From assembly GCA_037577475.1 (NCBI GenBank), contig CM075202.1:10805501-10869500 (forward strand): DNA of 64,000 bases. Direction: 5' to 3'. The position numbers and the translations under genes were made by a program. Each line of letters begins with the position of its first letter. Position 1 is the stretch's first letter. The notes under the pieces were generated by a model, which worked only from the letters and a program-made list of their open reading frames with translations, was not told the DNA's origin and ran no database searches. The stretch comes from Chaunax sp. Z400 (Eukaryota; Chordata; Actinopteri; Lophiiformes; Chaunacidae). Below, piece after piece: positions 1 through 12,600 of this stretch.

Positions 1-486
1 TCGAAAGCAGTCTACAGCATTACGATTTGAAATTTTTGCAGTTCACTCGATTAAAATAGCCACAAAAAACGATTTAAATTTTTTTAAATTAGGATTTCTT
101 TGCAAGGTAATTTGGATCTGTATTTGCTCAAAAACGTTTTCATTACCTCCGTCAAGGTAGTTATGTATTCATCACAATTAGTTTGTTAGCAGAATAAATC
201 AAAAAGGTCTTGACGGATTTCATTTATTTTTTTAGGATGGGGGAAGAGGTGAATAGATTATGAGGTGAACCCGGATCCAGGAAAATGTTTGCAGCCTTGG
301 CGACGGTATGCAACCCTCAAATGCCATTCTACTTGACACTGTTACTTTTCAAGAATTTCAGAAACAGTTAAGATTTTTAATTTCTTACAACAGTTGCATT
401 ATAAAATTGATAATATTGTTTTTTTTTTAATCTGCTGTCTTCTTTAACTCAACAAGCATGAGTAGTTAAGTGTTTGGAGCAGAGGT
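1..486 (+). other. upstream flank of prox2
   Basis: AT-rich DNA before the first coding exon of prox2. No coding exon is evident. Short stretches, for example around the shared string cagttcact near base 40, resemble bases 28,440-28,520 in front of the decayed prox2 copy, so the duplicated block starts at or left of the window edge. An upstream ATG at 458 opens a three-codon ORF (ATG AGT AGT TAA) before the predicted start. A promoter or non-coding first exon may lie here or further left, but I cannot place one. Confidence 0.5.
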
Positions 487-3400
487 ATGTATTCTTCCAG
501 CCACATTTGCTTTGACGGCTGCACTACAGAGCAACTCTCTTCTTTTCAACCTGACCCCATGCTGTCAAATTCAGATGAGTCAGGTGCTTCTGTGACCTCA
601 TACAAAGACTGCGAGAACATAAAGATGCCATCGAAAAATGCTCATTACAGCAGCTGTGATGCTGGTTCCAGTTTTACCTGTTCCGGCCAGCTGGAGCTCA
701 ATGGATCCAGAGACTCGGAACACTTCTCCATAAGAAGGCATCAGGGGTCACCTGCATCCAGTTCTTGTCACCATGACTGGAACTTAAACAGTGACCATCA
801 GGCAAAGCGAGCCAGAGTAGAAAATATCATCAAATGCATGACCAGCTCTCCTGGTGTGCACAGCAGCACAGATGTGATGATAAATCAGCATGAAGAGTCA
901 GGCGGCATGCAGGAAAATCAAAGGATTGCAGAACTTCCTTTACATCAGGAAAAACATGTGTTTGACACCGTGAGTCAGAGCCAGATGACGAGAAAGCAGC
1001 TTGAGAGTCAGCATCAGCACCTCAGACAGCTCAGAACGAGGTTCAACCACGTGGATCGAGTAACCGACACCGTAGACATCCGTAACAAAGAGCGATATCC
1101 CAACTGGAACAATGCTCCTGAAACATCTTGGGATTCACGTACAGATTCATACAATGAGTCTAAGAGTGGCTCAAGGGGAAAATATCACGGACTGAAGAAG
1201 GTGAAGCTGATGAACAACTTCCAATCCAAACCTGAGAGAATAAAGCTGATGGCAGATGTTTTAAAGTACGAACTGTCCAGAGTTGTCACAAAGAGCGTTG
1301 ACTCTATTTTCAAAAGCATGCCACTTCTACAAGTATTGCCAAATGATGAGGGGAATATAGAGACCGATATGTCCCTTCAGTCATCAGTTTGCTCCGTTAA
1401 TAATGTAAAACCTTCTTGTGGGAATGCAGAGCGGCAAGTCCCAGATGTTCGAACAGACGTTTTGTCTCTGGTTGTCCAAAAACCTCGACTGGAGAGAGGC
1501 GACATGTTCAACCTCCAGTCCAGATCAAGAGGCCATCATCCGCCCAAACCGCCAACCTCCTTCAGTTATGACTCCACCTTGCATGAAGGAGAGCGGTCAG
1601 AGAAGAATCACAACTCTGCTCATCATCACGCACTCAGGTGCTTGCAAGATGGATGCTCTGAAGTCGGTCAAGCAAAGTTTGAGACATTTGACACACATTG
1701 GAATTCAGTCAAAGTGAGATCGAAGGTAAACTCCAGATCTGCCAGAAGTCCACACCCTCGTACCGTGTCTGGGGATCCCATGCTTTTACAAAACCTGTCT
1801 CTCCCTCATGTCAAGGTTGAGTCTGATAACCTGGCAAAGACTAACATGTACATTTTGAATGTATCCTTTACTATTTTCAATATTGATGTAGTGCAATATT
1901 TGATATTTTGTTACATTTTCTTGTGCCTTAAAGTAACAATCAGCAGAGTGATATTTCCTTCTTTATTGTAGCTTCTGAAGCTACCTTTAAATACAAAGTT
2001 ATTCTGCCTCTATTTGAGGTCCAAATAATAACTCATTGTGTCACAAACCTCATCATCACAGGTATGTGTTGTAAAATTTGTCATTTTCTCAATAATTTAA
2101 CACAATACAGAATCCAACAAATACACAGCTTGATCCTTCAAACCTCAGAGGAAATTGCAGTCCCTCCATCGTTGCAGAGTTGTAATGATTTGTCGTTGAG
2201 AGAAAGTTTGCAGACTCATTAACAAAGACAGCTCGTAGTGTTCATGTGCAGGATTTGTGTGTTTTATCCTTAACGCTGGTGCATTTAGGAGGGTCTGACC
2301 ACAAATCATCTGAAGAAAGCAAAGCTTATGTTCTTCTACACTCGCTACCCAAGCTCACTGGTACTGAGGAGGTGTTTCCATGATGTGCAGGTGAGAAAAT
2401 GCTTCAATATTGTGTACCGGTTCTTCCAAACATTTGTGCATTTTAATTGTTTATAATAACATGACTTAAGTTTACAGTAAGATCCATCACAACATGCATG
2501 TGGATGCATAATTCTGGCTTTTTATGAGATAATCTTCAACCTAAATCAAAAAGCAGTCTTAAGTTTTTAATATGCTGCAGGTTTTATGATCCCAAGGTTA
2601 ATGGAAGACTTTTCAAATCAGTGTTATGTGTTCAAACAACCTAACCATCACCGCAGAATAAAGAATCAGCTACAAGCAAGTTAATTCTTTTTTTAATTTT
2701 TTTTTATTTGTCAACAGCATTATAATCAAGCAATCAGATCAGGATTGTCAACTTTACAGCACAATTGCACCGTAGTAAAGCACAAAATGATTAAAAATGC
2801 AACACAGATATGATGAATTACAAATGACTCATATTTTATTTGCTTTATATTTTGACATATGAACTGTAAAGTATGTACAGTGGTTTCTCTTTCAACCAAC
2901 TCACTTACCCGTCTCTCTGTTCTGCCCTCAGTTCACGCGCTGCATCACTTCTCAGCTCATCAAGTGGTTCAGTAACTTCAGGGAGTTTTACTACATCCAG
3001 ATGGAGAAGTTCGCCCGACATGCTGTGTTGGAGGGAGTGACCGACGCGAGGCGTCTGACTGTGGGGAGAGAATCAGAACTTTTCAGAGCTCTCAACATGC
3101 ATTACAACAAAGCCAATGACTTCCAGGTAACTGATTCTACACTAATTATTGTTGCCACGCCGTTATTTTTGATCTATTTTTGTTTTCAGTGAGGTATTTT
3201 GATCATCTGCAGTCAAACACATGATTTACTTTGGTCAATGTGCATGTTTTATTTTATATTGCGCAATATAAACATCAAAGCTTAAGATTAATTTCTAATT
3301 TGCCTGCCTCGCTGCATCTCCTCTCCTCATTTGTAATTGTAGAGATTTTAAAAGAAATCAATAACAAAATTAATTGTGCTCCTACTATTTTTTTGTTTGA

Positions 3401-6400
3401 AATGTATGCTATTTACTGTAAGTGCAGAGATAAAAAAAAAGAATATAAGTACATGCTTCATTATAGCCAGAGGTCCTGTATGTGTCAACACATGTCTATT
3501 GCTGGTTTTATTAGAGGTAATTCCAAAATGAAAAAGAAATTATGGAAATAATTTTTTCTTTGGTGAGTTATATTTAAAATATATGAATTTTTATGTACTG
3601 TATATGTATTTAAAAAAAATTAAAGTGTTTCTAACATATGAACTAAATAACTTTACAAAATGCAAAGCATTAGGATGTTTCAACCATTTTCTTTTTAGAA
3701 GTTTACCGTTACATAATAAAGTCAGTAACAAGTTATTAAGTTTCCACTATATCATGTAGCCTAATCTGATTTATTTCTGAAAAGGCCATGAGGTGAAGCA
3801 TTAACAGTGAAGAACATATGCATCATATGAATGGGAAGCCACTTATCTTTTATCTGGACTGAATCTTAATCTGAATTGATTACACAGTTTATGTTGACAC
3901 TGAAAACAGCATACTGTGACATATATTAAGCATACAGTAACATAGCTTTACTGCTAATTATAACTACTGTCTTACACCATAATACTACAGCAGTGAAAAG
4001 TATTCAAAGGACAGTGAGACACTCAGATGAAGTTTCAGTTATTTGGTTAAAAGTTGTTACATTTTTATGTTCAGTATATTGCTAACACCATGCAAACAGA
4101 AATGGACTTCAAATAAGGTGAAATTATTTCAATCAGATGTGCTCATGGCAACTTTCAGTGTCGTATTGGTTTCTTTTTTATGATGTAAATGGAAAATTAA
4201 AATCAATAGAGACTGACTTCAAAAGTTGGCCTGGACATGACCCAGGAGCATGTCAGTTTAAGTAATTGAACTAAGATCTGTGATTATTTTTACATGTATA
4301 AAAAGAAGAAGAAAAAAAGTGCAATAAGGTAAATGTGTTTAAATGTGATGTCTGCAGGATTCACTTGGTTAAATGTAAGACTTTTCAATCAGGCCCAGGA
4401 ATCAATTTAAAACCTGTTTCACAAACGTCATACATTTATGTTCGGGTATTTCCCAGCAACATACAACAAATAACTCCTAACGACACAGTTCATTATGTAT
4501 TAGTCAATTCGTACACAGATGAGCAAGCAAAACATGAATCAACGGATTGAGTAAAAAAAAAAATGAACTCATTAAATTATTAAAACTTTAAAAGCTTCTT
4601 TTTTAAAACTTTAAAAACATCAATACTTGTTCATATGAGTCACTGATACCCTAATTATTTTGAACAAAATTAAAAAGTTAAAATGGGAGATCATTATGTG
4701 ATCATGCCGAGTGTAACTTCAAGGATTCTTGCAAAAAAAAAAAAAAAATTAAAAAAACAATTCAAAAAGACAACACAAAAATTCAAAGGTGACAGGCTAG
4801 TTTGATTTTTGTTTCCTAAGGAATTGTAGATGCATTGCACCTGCTGCCAAAAAACAGAAGGGCAGGAGTAAATATGGGCCAGAGACAGGATGGGGGTGAA
4901 GGTGAAAGACTGAATATGTATGAATACTTTTAAAGAGAATATGAATTTTAGAGTTTGTTTTCATCAAACACAATTGGAAATTGTTATATTCTTTGGTGTT
5001 GATTGCTTTTGTGCAGTGTTACTTCACTGTTTGGTATCTAGTCATAAAAATTACGCTCACACACATCCAGTAGCATGTTTGGTGGAATGGAAACAAGCTG
5101 CCCTTGTTTGAAACATGTTTTCTTTTAGCGACTTCGACAGTAAATGTTCCATGTGGGTGTTATTCGAGTAGGAACTGAAATCTGTTGACTGGCACAATGG
5201 CTTTTAGCATCATTTTCACTCTATAAAATTTGAAGGAATTTGTCGAAGTACAGAAATGCCTAAGATGTTTTCAAACCACATCAGAATTCTTTGGTTTGTT
5301 CACCAGATACTAATCACAAGTTTATGACTCAACTGTAAAATGTCCTGCTCAGAACAAGAACCAAGAAATGTTCTGAGCAGGACATTTTACTGTTGAGTCA
5401 TAAACTTGTGATTAGTATCGGGTGAACAAACCAAGAATTCTGATGTGGTTTGAAAACATCTTTGGCATTTTGGTACTTAGACAACTTGGTCCAAAAACAA
5501 ACGAAAAAGAACACGATCACAAATTTATATTTAAGTTATTGGCCGTGAAAAGAAAAGCTAGATCAGCTGATTTATCATTGTCAGATGTCTAAGGTCTGAA
5601 ATGCCAATATGGGCATCAGTCTCAGAAATCTAATTACGGTTGGGCTGTAGTTTCAGGGAGGATTGCCAATTACATGACAGGGATATTAGTATTCAGAACA
5701 TTAATTAATTAAATAATTAAAAATACTTAATTTAAAAAAAGAAAATAGCTTTTCGCCTCCGAGAGTGTGAAGCACTTTAAAGTGTGTTTTAAACTGGCAA
5801 CAAAAAGCTGATCATCATCAGGTCTCATGTTGTTTGAATTCAACAATACAAACAATTTTCAAAAATGAATTTAGGTATTCAAGCGTGTGAAAAAAAAGGC
5901 ACACATTAAAAAGTAATAAAAGCAGAGGGACATGTTGACTTCTGTGTATACTGCCGTTGATGCAATATGTCATTGTTCTGAATCATATTTCTGTCACATT
6001 AACCGGCTGAAGCAACTCAATTCTGATTTTTTTTGCATCCGTGTCAACACGAATTTGATTTCTTCATAGCTGTGTGAACAGAGTCACTTTCATATGTGGT
6101 CTTGTATTGCATACATATCCAATTTGTGGCCATATGACGCGAATGCGAAAAGTCAGACAGAAAATTCATGCGGCTTCGTACATATATGCATGCGTTGAGT
6201 GTTGTTGTTATCAGCCAGCAGTGGCAGAGTGGCAAAACAAAACTAAACAACCACAGGGATATGACGACAACACTGATCCTGAGCAAAATGTCATGCATGC
6301 AGTTGCTATTACTGCATCCATTTCAGTTTGAATACCATGAGTTGTCTTCGCAAACATGACGTTTGTTGTTGTTGGTGACACAGATGCCTCGTGCATACAA

Positions 6401-6775
6401 AATACATTTCAATGTTTTAGAGGATAGATGCATTCACATTAGAGCCGGCTACAGGTCACTTTGAGAATGATTGTGAACTGTCAGGATAACCATATCTTTA
6501 AAGTTACTTACCTTGATTTGTTTTTTTCTTATGTCTAATGTCTGTATAGAACACTGTGTTAAAGATCCCTATGCAAACATCTTTCATCTCCACCTATGGA
6601 TTCACAGGTACCCGACAGATTCCTGGAAATTGCAGAGATTACACTGCGAGAATTTTACATAGCCATTTCAGTGGGCAAGGATCGCGATCCATCGTGGAAA
6701 AAAGCAATCTACAAGGTGATCTGTAAACTGGACAGTGACGTACCAGCTGAATTCAAAAATCATCTCTCTGGATGA
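487..6775 (+). CDS. prox2: prospero homeobox transcription factor, prox2-like (four coding exons)
   Basis: Nuclear DNA-binding transcription factor of the Prospero/Prox family. Coding exons: 487-1860, 2289-2390, 2932-3126 and 6608-6775, about 612 residues. Exon 1 carries the family motif KRARVENI near residue 108 and a VKVES segment near its end. Exon 2 starts EGLTTNHLKKAKLMFF, exon 3 contains QLIKWFSNFREFYYIQMEK (divergent homeodomain recognition helix) and ALNMHYNKANDF, and exon 4 encodes the Prospero domain, with SWKKAIYKVICKLDSD before TGA at 6773-6775. It ends soon after, without the LQELLHE-type tail known from PROX1. Acceptors are TTTAG, CTCAG and CACAG. Donors of exons 2 and 3 are canonical; the exon 1 donor (AAT then GTATCC) is the phase-0 choice but only moderately strong. 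It is convergent with ylpm1 copy A, as in human PROX2/YLPM1, which favours prox2 over prox1. The start codon is uncertain (see findings). Confidence 0.88.
3127..6607 (+). other. third intron of prox2
   Basis: About 3.5 kb of AT-rich intron between the exon 3 donor (CAG then GTAAC) and the exon 4 acceptor. I see no extra Prox exon. Its striking feature is a long inverted repeat at 5240-5484, described separately. Short open frames around 6044-6396 overlap on both strands and look like chance. Confidence 0.7.
5240..5484. repeat. long near-perfect inverted repeat (hairpin) in prox2 intron
   Basis: The left arm, about 5240-5354, is the reverse complement of the right arm, about 5370-5484, around a spacer of about 15 bases. 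By eye the inner 95 or so bases differ by only two substitutions and one single-base indel; the outermost 20 bases are looser. Transcribed from either strand it would fold into a long double-stranded stem. I see no transposase, clear target-site duplication or known TIR at its ends. It could be a foldback MITE or a local inverted duplication. Confidence 0.85.
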
Positions 6776-7124
6776 GAAACCAAGAGGAAGACAAAACGTG
6801 CCACAGTAGTTACTGTCACAATGTGGACTTACTCGGAACATGATTAGAAAAGCATTTTGTGTAAAACAGAAGCTACCAAACTGAAAAATAGGTTTACATA
6901 CAGCAGACTGGTGGCTGAGTTTGACAATATGTATTTTGCTATATCACCAATGTTCTATAGCATTAACATATTTTGTAGGATTGTGAAGCATTAATATTGG
7001 TGAAATTTCTTCAAGTCACAAAATGCAACACAGAACAGTTTTTGAACATTTTTCTTTAATGAGCACAAAATAATGTCCACACCAAACAAAAGTAGTTTAA
7101 TATTGAACAGAACATATTATTGCA

Positions 7125-7130
<6 letters not shown>

Positions 7131-7170
<40 letters not shown>

Positions 7171-7210
7171 CATATACATATATATATACATATATATACA
7201 TATATACACA
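7131..7210. repeat. (TA)n / TATACA microsatellite
   Basis: Alternating TA tract that decays into TATACA/TATGTA units downstream of the prox2 stop codon. It accounts for the tyrosine/isoleucine-rich open frame in this area. Confidence 0.9.
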
Positions 7211-7766
7211 TTTAGGATATTTTAAATAGAATGTACACACATTTTTAACAATTACTGGATTTAAATATGTGTATAATGTCAAAAACAGTTTAGAAACAAA
7301 CTGTTTTGTCGCTGTCTATCTTCCATACTTACCATGAAGATCCGTCTTTCCAGTGTCCAAATGAGAAGCTGTGGCTGGCTGTCCAAGTAAAACATGGTCT
7401 TCATCAGTGGTTCTGTGTGTTTGGTGATAATTGATAATCCTTGTTTTGTCTCGGTTGTTGAAAATGCAGATGTCAAATTTCTTGTGTAAAATTCTGGACT
7501 TTTTTGCTTCACAAGTTTTCGGCTTGTAGATGCATTAAATTCTGAACCCAGTTAAAATTTTCTTCATTTAAATACTGATATGAAATGTGCACATGGGCAT
7601 CAGCACTAAACTGTTTGGAATTAAATTACATGAAGTTATTAAGTTTGCCAATGTATGGTGAAAAAAAATGTACAGTTGAAGCAGATTTTTTGTGTAAAAC
7701 ATCAACCTTTTGACTTGTAAATTGTCTCAGTCAGTTCTCAGTGCTTGTTATACACCTATAAACCAA

Positions 7767-7772
7767 AATAAA
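7767..7772 (+). terminator. candidate poly(A) signal of prox2
   Basis: AATAAA on the plus strand about 1 kb past the prox2 stop. It is the first well-placed canonical hexamer I noticed before the end of convergent ylpm1 copy A. Earlier variant signals cannot be excluded. Confidence 0.35.
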
Positions 7773-8795
7773 AGCACTTCATTTTCATTCTTTACGTTAA
7801 TATGGTTAATTATGGACTATGATAATGTGCATTAGTGAACACAAGTAGAAAGCACACAGACAGCACATACCTGCGCAATGGCACTGTCATTAAAATCTGA
7901 ACAATTGGAAAATAAATTTCTCACACAAGAGCCCTTTTGGCGATTTCCATCACCATTCAAGCACGTATTGTGGGTGAGCTCAATGTGTGTGCACAATACA
8001 TTTTTTAAATACCCGTGAGGGGATCATCTTTAAAAAAAAAAAAAAAAATCATCATCAAAGTGCTATCATGAAAAATAATTAAATCAAAAACAATTTTCCA
8101 TAACGGTTGATCAGGATCTATTTTTCATCTAGATAAAATTTCTCGCACGAAATCTATTTGAATGACTCTGAATCTGCATGATCTCAGCTACATATCTATG
8201 CGACTGTGCAGCATCTCAACAATGCAGCATTTACTATGATATTCTAATTGCTTTCATACTTCCAGGTTTTAAACACAAAGTGACGCGGTCCTTTCCAGTC
8301 TTGCAGTCATGCACTTACATTACACTCCGTTTTCTGACACTCACAAACCCATTCAAACGTCAAATTAAGCCAAGGAAAATACTACAAGAGACAAATACTT
8401 CTGGTCCAAATTCTTGGGTTGACAGTTGCCTTGTGGTATAATTTACATTACACAATCTACAGAGGGGTAAAACTGTAAAGGGATGCAATAAATGAACTTT
8501 TTCAGTTTTAGACTGAAATTTGCACTCCATGCCAAAACAGATTTGAGTGGACTTTTTACTTTACATGTTTATAAAAAAAAAAAAGAAGACAGACCTGATT
8601 ACAGTTCTCCTTAAAATGTTACAGGAGCTTAAATGAGTGAGGGTGGGTAGATGCATTCTTCCGCGTAACTGGATTCACTTCCGGCACATTCTGCTCCAAA
8701 TGTTTTGCAAGATACACTTGCACCACACATGAGGCTTCTTGTTGCCAAACAACTTACTATAAGAAAGAATCTCTAACATGTAATTTTGTGAAACC

Positions 8796-8801
8796 TTTAT
8801 T
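8796..8801 (-). terminator. poly(A) signal of ylpm1 copy A
   Basis: AATAAA read on the minus strand (tttatt on plus), about 265 bases past the start of the last non-coding exon. Copy B has the same hexamer at the homologous place (33402-33407), in the similar setting GTGAAACCTTTATT versus TGAAACTTTTATT, which supports its use. Confidence 0.65.
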
Positions 8802-9065
8802 GTAGTTTCTCAAGTATGTATGGACCAAGAAACGCCTAAAGATATACTATACAGACAGTATGAGGGTATGAAACAGCAAGAAACTTAACTGAAAACATGA
8901 CACATGACAGAATAATAAACTAGAAATTGATCTGTGAATAGCCAGAACGTTTAAAAATAAGACAAAAATACAGCTAATCAGTTAAAGAACTAACTTGAAT
9001 ACTATTGGTTACGTCATTCATCACTTTGACGACTTTCAAGCTTCGGAGTTTTCACATTCTGGACA

Positions 9066-9586
9066 CCTGCACAAAGAAAAAGAAATGTATCATTTCACCC
9101 ATGACAGACTTACAGTATTTGTGGTATGTGGTACAGATACAGTAACGGTTTAATGTGTGATTTTCTTTTCTAATAAATGACAGAAATTGGTAAATTCAGA
9201 CATCTTGAAATTTTGAACTACAGCACTGTTATGACTGTATTTGTATTGTAGAGGTCATTAAAGGTGGTTTTCATCAGTGTAAATATGTGGCCCCAATAAA
9301 CTGATTTGAGGTTACTTTTGAATTATCATAGCATTTCAATCACTTTTATTGACTGTGCTTAAGCTTGGAAACGTAAGTCAAAGTCTTATGAAGAAATGGC
9401 TTGCTGAATAATGGATAAACAATGATTTAATAAAACACTGTATCAATGAAGGACGTGTAATAGGAAAAGGCCTGAAACATATCCTCATAAAATAATTTAA
9501 AGTGTACTACACTATATTACTACATTTGAAATGTTTGGACACTAATCACCCAAACACAGATATGGCAAAAGAGGAACATACACACC
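9066..9586 (-). other. 3'UTR intron of ylpm1 copy A
   Basis: After the stop codon at 9625-9627 the exon continues 39 bases to a donor (AAAG then GTGTGT). A good acceptor (TGTGCAG) at 9067-9073 opens a non-coding last exon starting at 9066. Copy B retains the equivalent arrangement, with acceptor at 33680/33681 and donor at 34105. The junction lies within about 50 bases of the stop, so it should not trigger nonsense-mediated decay by the usual 50-55 nt rule. Confidence 0.6.
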
Positions 9587-9624
9587 TTTCAACGAAGGGA
9601 CAAAAGGTGGATTAGATTTTCTTC

Positions 9625-12600
9625 TTAGAAATACTTGGTACGGTTGAGAGCTCTTTGTGCCAGCTGGCCGCTCTCATCCGTTATTCTCTCCCAGTCCGTT
9701 TGACCCACCACAAAGCCGATCGCGCGCTTTCGATCCGCTTCCTTCTGCTCTTCAAGATCAGCCCAGCGAACCTAAACAAAAAGAGCAGTCTTGTACTATG
9801 ACCAGGGAATGGATGCACATAATTAAGACCAATCGGCTACATTATCAAACATTTAATATTAGACTAAATTGTGTATTTCCAATCTGGAATAGACCCCTAC
9901 CTGGACTTTTACATTCAGTATTTTCTTATTACTTGCTGCCAAACAAACACAACCACAGTAACAACAACTGGAGCACAGAATGTCAATTTACCCTTTTCTT
10001 TCCTGGTTCAGACAGGCGTGTGGCATAGTCGTCCGGCAGCTGGAGGAAGTGATCCAGGCCTGCCATGTCTTCACGTTTCCTCTTCCCACTGCTCCTTAGA
10101 CCGTCCAACTTGTCTGTATCAATGGAAGATTAGCCTTAAGGTCAGCTCTGGCCTCTCATAAAGCTCTAACCTCATTATCTTAACATTCATTTATCCGCGA
10201 AAAGCCGCCTTCAACACCTTACATTTTTTTGGCCATTTGTGCAAAGCCTGACCTTTTCATTACATCAGTCACACTTTATATGAATACATGAATACAGACG
10301 AAAACAAAAGTGGACATTATTTAAGCATGTTAAATTTTAAGGGATCTTTCAATTCCAGCATGAATGTCTTGGATTGTCGCCATGCTTTGTGGAGAGACAG
10401 ATGGAATGAATGGTGAAAGTAATTACTGTGTGATTCACTGATGGGATTATCTCTACTCATAGGCTTCATGTACATTATTAGATAAATCTCAAGGGATTTA
10501 AAAACACACCACTCATTCTTTTGGCCAAATTGCGAAAACCTTTTAAAAACTGGTTGTACGTCTACATGTAGGGCAGGTTTTTGGATCATTCTAAACACAA
10601 GAAGTTTGGTTACGCTCGACTGATTTTGCTGGGAAGTCTTGAGTCTGAAAAAAATATTTTTTTACAGAAAGAGACATGGTGCAATTTATCCAACTAATCC
10701 TAAATGACCACTCCCTTGAAAAGAAAACTACTAAGAATGCAAGAATGCCACAGCAAAGGCAACAACAACAGGATTGTGCCATTGGCATACTGGAGACAGC
10801 TCTGGAGTTCTGAACTGGCCAGCGATGAGCCCTGACCTAACCCCCATCAAAAACCAGTGGGGTCGGTTGAGTGAACGAGTGGAACAGCATGAACGTCCTC
10901 TACAGACTCAGCAGCAACACTGGGCAGTTCTGACTGAAGACTGTGCTGCCATTCCACAGGATGACATCATCAGGGGGTTGTGCCAGTCCATGAGGAAGAG
11001 GATTACTGCTGTAATCACTGCTGATGGGCGACAAACTGAATACTGATTGTGTACAATGTTGTATACTCTAGTTGTGTCACCTGAGAAAAAAGTATGGTGC
11101 TTACATTTTTGGTACCGTTTTCGTTCTGTCTCTGTTTTATTACTGATGAAATTGAGATAATCCTTAAAAGTTAAAGAACCAAAAGGGAAATCGAGGAACA
11201 AAATATAGGATGCTATTTCCATATGACCCACACAAATTTGCAAGTAAACAGTGGTGTGTTTTTAAATTCCTTGAGTGTGCATAGCCATAAGACATCAGTC
11301 AAACTGGGGTTGTGACTCATTAAATAAAGACTAACAAAAGAGAATACCTACCAAGCTTTGCCTCAGACGTGTCCATCTCCCATTTGCTTTTTGGAATGTA
11401 GCCCTACATTATACAAAGAAACACTGCAATGGTTAAACATCTAGGTGATACGGGGATGAGAGGGACTGAGAGAGAAAGAAGAGGTTGGCTGAAAAGAGAG
11501 GACATGCGTTTAAGAGTAGTCGAACACTGGCATGCAAATGTTTTGATGCAGCAAGTTGAGAGACACTATTCTGCTCATGACTACACCCTTGGTTTTTGCT
11601 ACATTTGCTATATATATATATATATATTTTTTTTACTAACAATTAACATAAAATATACAATGTTCAAATGAAATGCAATAAAACCTTGCAGAATAGTTTA
11701 ATAATCGAGGAAACTATCATGTCACCTTTTTAAGTCCAGATAAAATTAATTATTTTATCTAGAACAAACTTAACTATGAGATTAAATGCTGCACAAACAT
11801 TTACATACAACATATTCAAGAGCCTCTACTATATTTGATCCATCACCATGTTGGTTGTTTTCATCGATCCAATAACCACACCGTCAATTTAGCTCTAAAT
11901 GTTCAAATTTGTGTTGATATTTTTTATTGACAGTCAATAAAAACCTTGTCCTTATAAAGCTTGTGTTTTCCCTCTTTGTTAAGTCTTTGTGGTGAAAACA
12001 CAAGTCTTTCTAACACAAAAAGATGTAAATGATTACATGTTCTGTTCACAGTTGTCTTGCAGTAACATTAATATATTCCCTGCCAGTCTAAACGCTGTGT
12101 CCCAAGTCGCATACTTCCTTACTCAAACTGGTCAGTTTGAGTGTATAAGTGCATTCACACCAGTAAGTATGCCATAATGCAGTATACGATAAGTACCCGG
12201 ATGGCATACTCAAAACGACCCATGAATTGAGTGTGAGAACGATGGACACTTCTAACCTTCAATGATCACCGTCTTTGCTACGTAGCGGGGAGGGGAGGGG
12301 CTTGCGAGACTTACCAAGCTTGTGAAAATTACGGTCGAGGCAGAATCCGATTTGAGACAACACTACACTGTTGAAATTCATGCACTACGTAAGTATACTC
12401 ACAAGCAGTATACTACATTTGAGTATACCGACGGAAGTATGCGATTTGGCACACAGCATAAGAAAGGGAACATGGGAATGTAAACATCGATTAACAGGTA
12501 TAGGTTGAACGATCCTACTCTTTAAGAGTGGTGTCTTGTTGCTTTGACAGCAGCTCTGGTTAAAGTTTTAACCTGCTTTTAAGAGCTGAGAAATCAAAGA

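Noticed and set aside
1816..1821. Alternative exon 1 donor at CAAG-GTTGAG of prox2
   Set aside because: It is phase 0 and possible, but it would drop the VKVES segment, which resembles the IKSE region just before the homeodomain exon of PROX1.
1861..1971. Tail of the 494-codon open frame of prox2 exon 1 as coding
   Set aside because: After about 1860 the translation turns hydrophobic and AT-driven. A phase-0 donor (AAT-GTATCC) precedes it and the next family exon begins in phase 0 at 2289.
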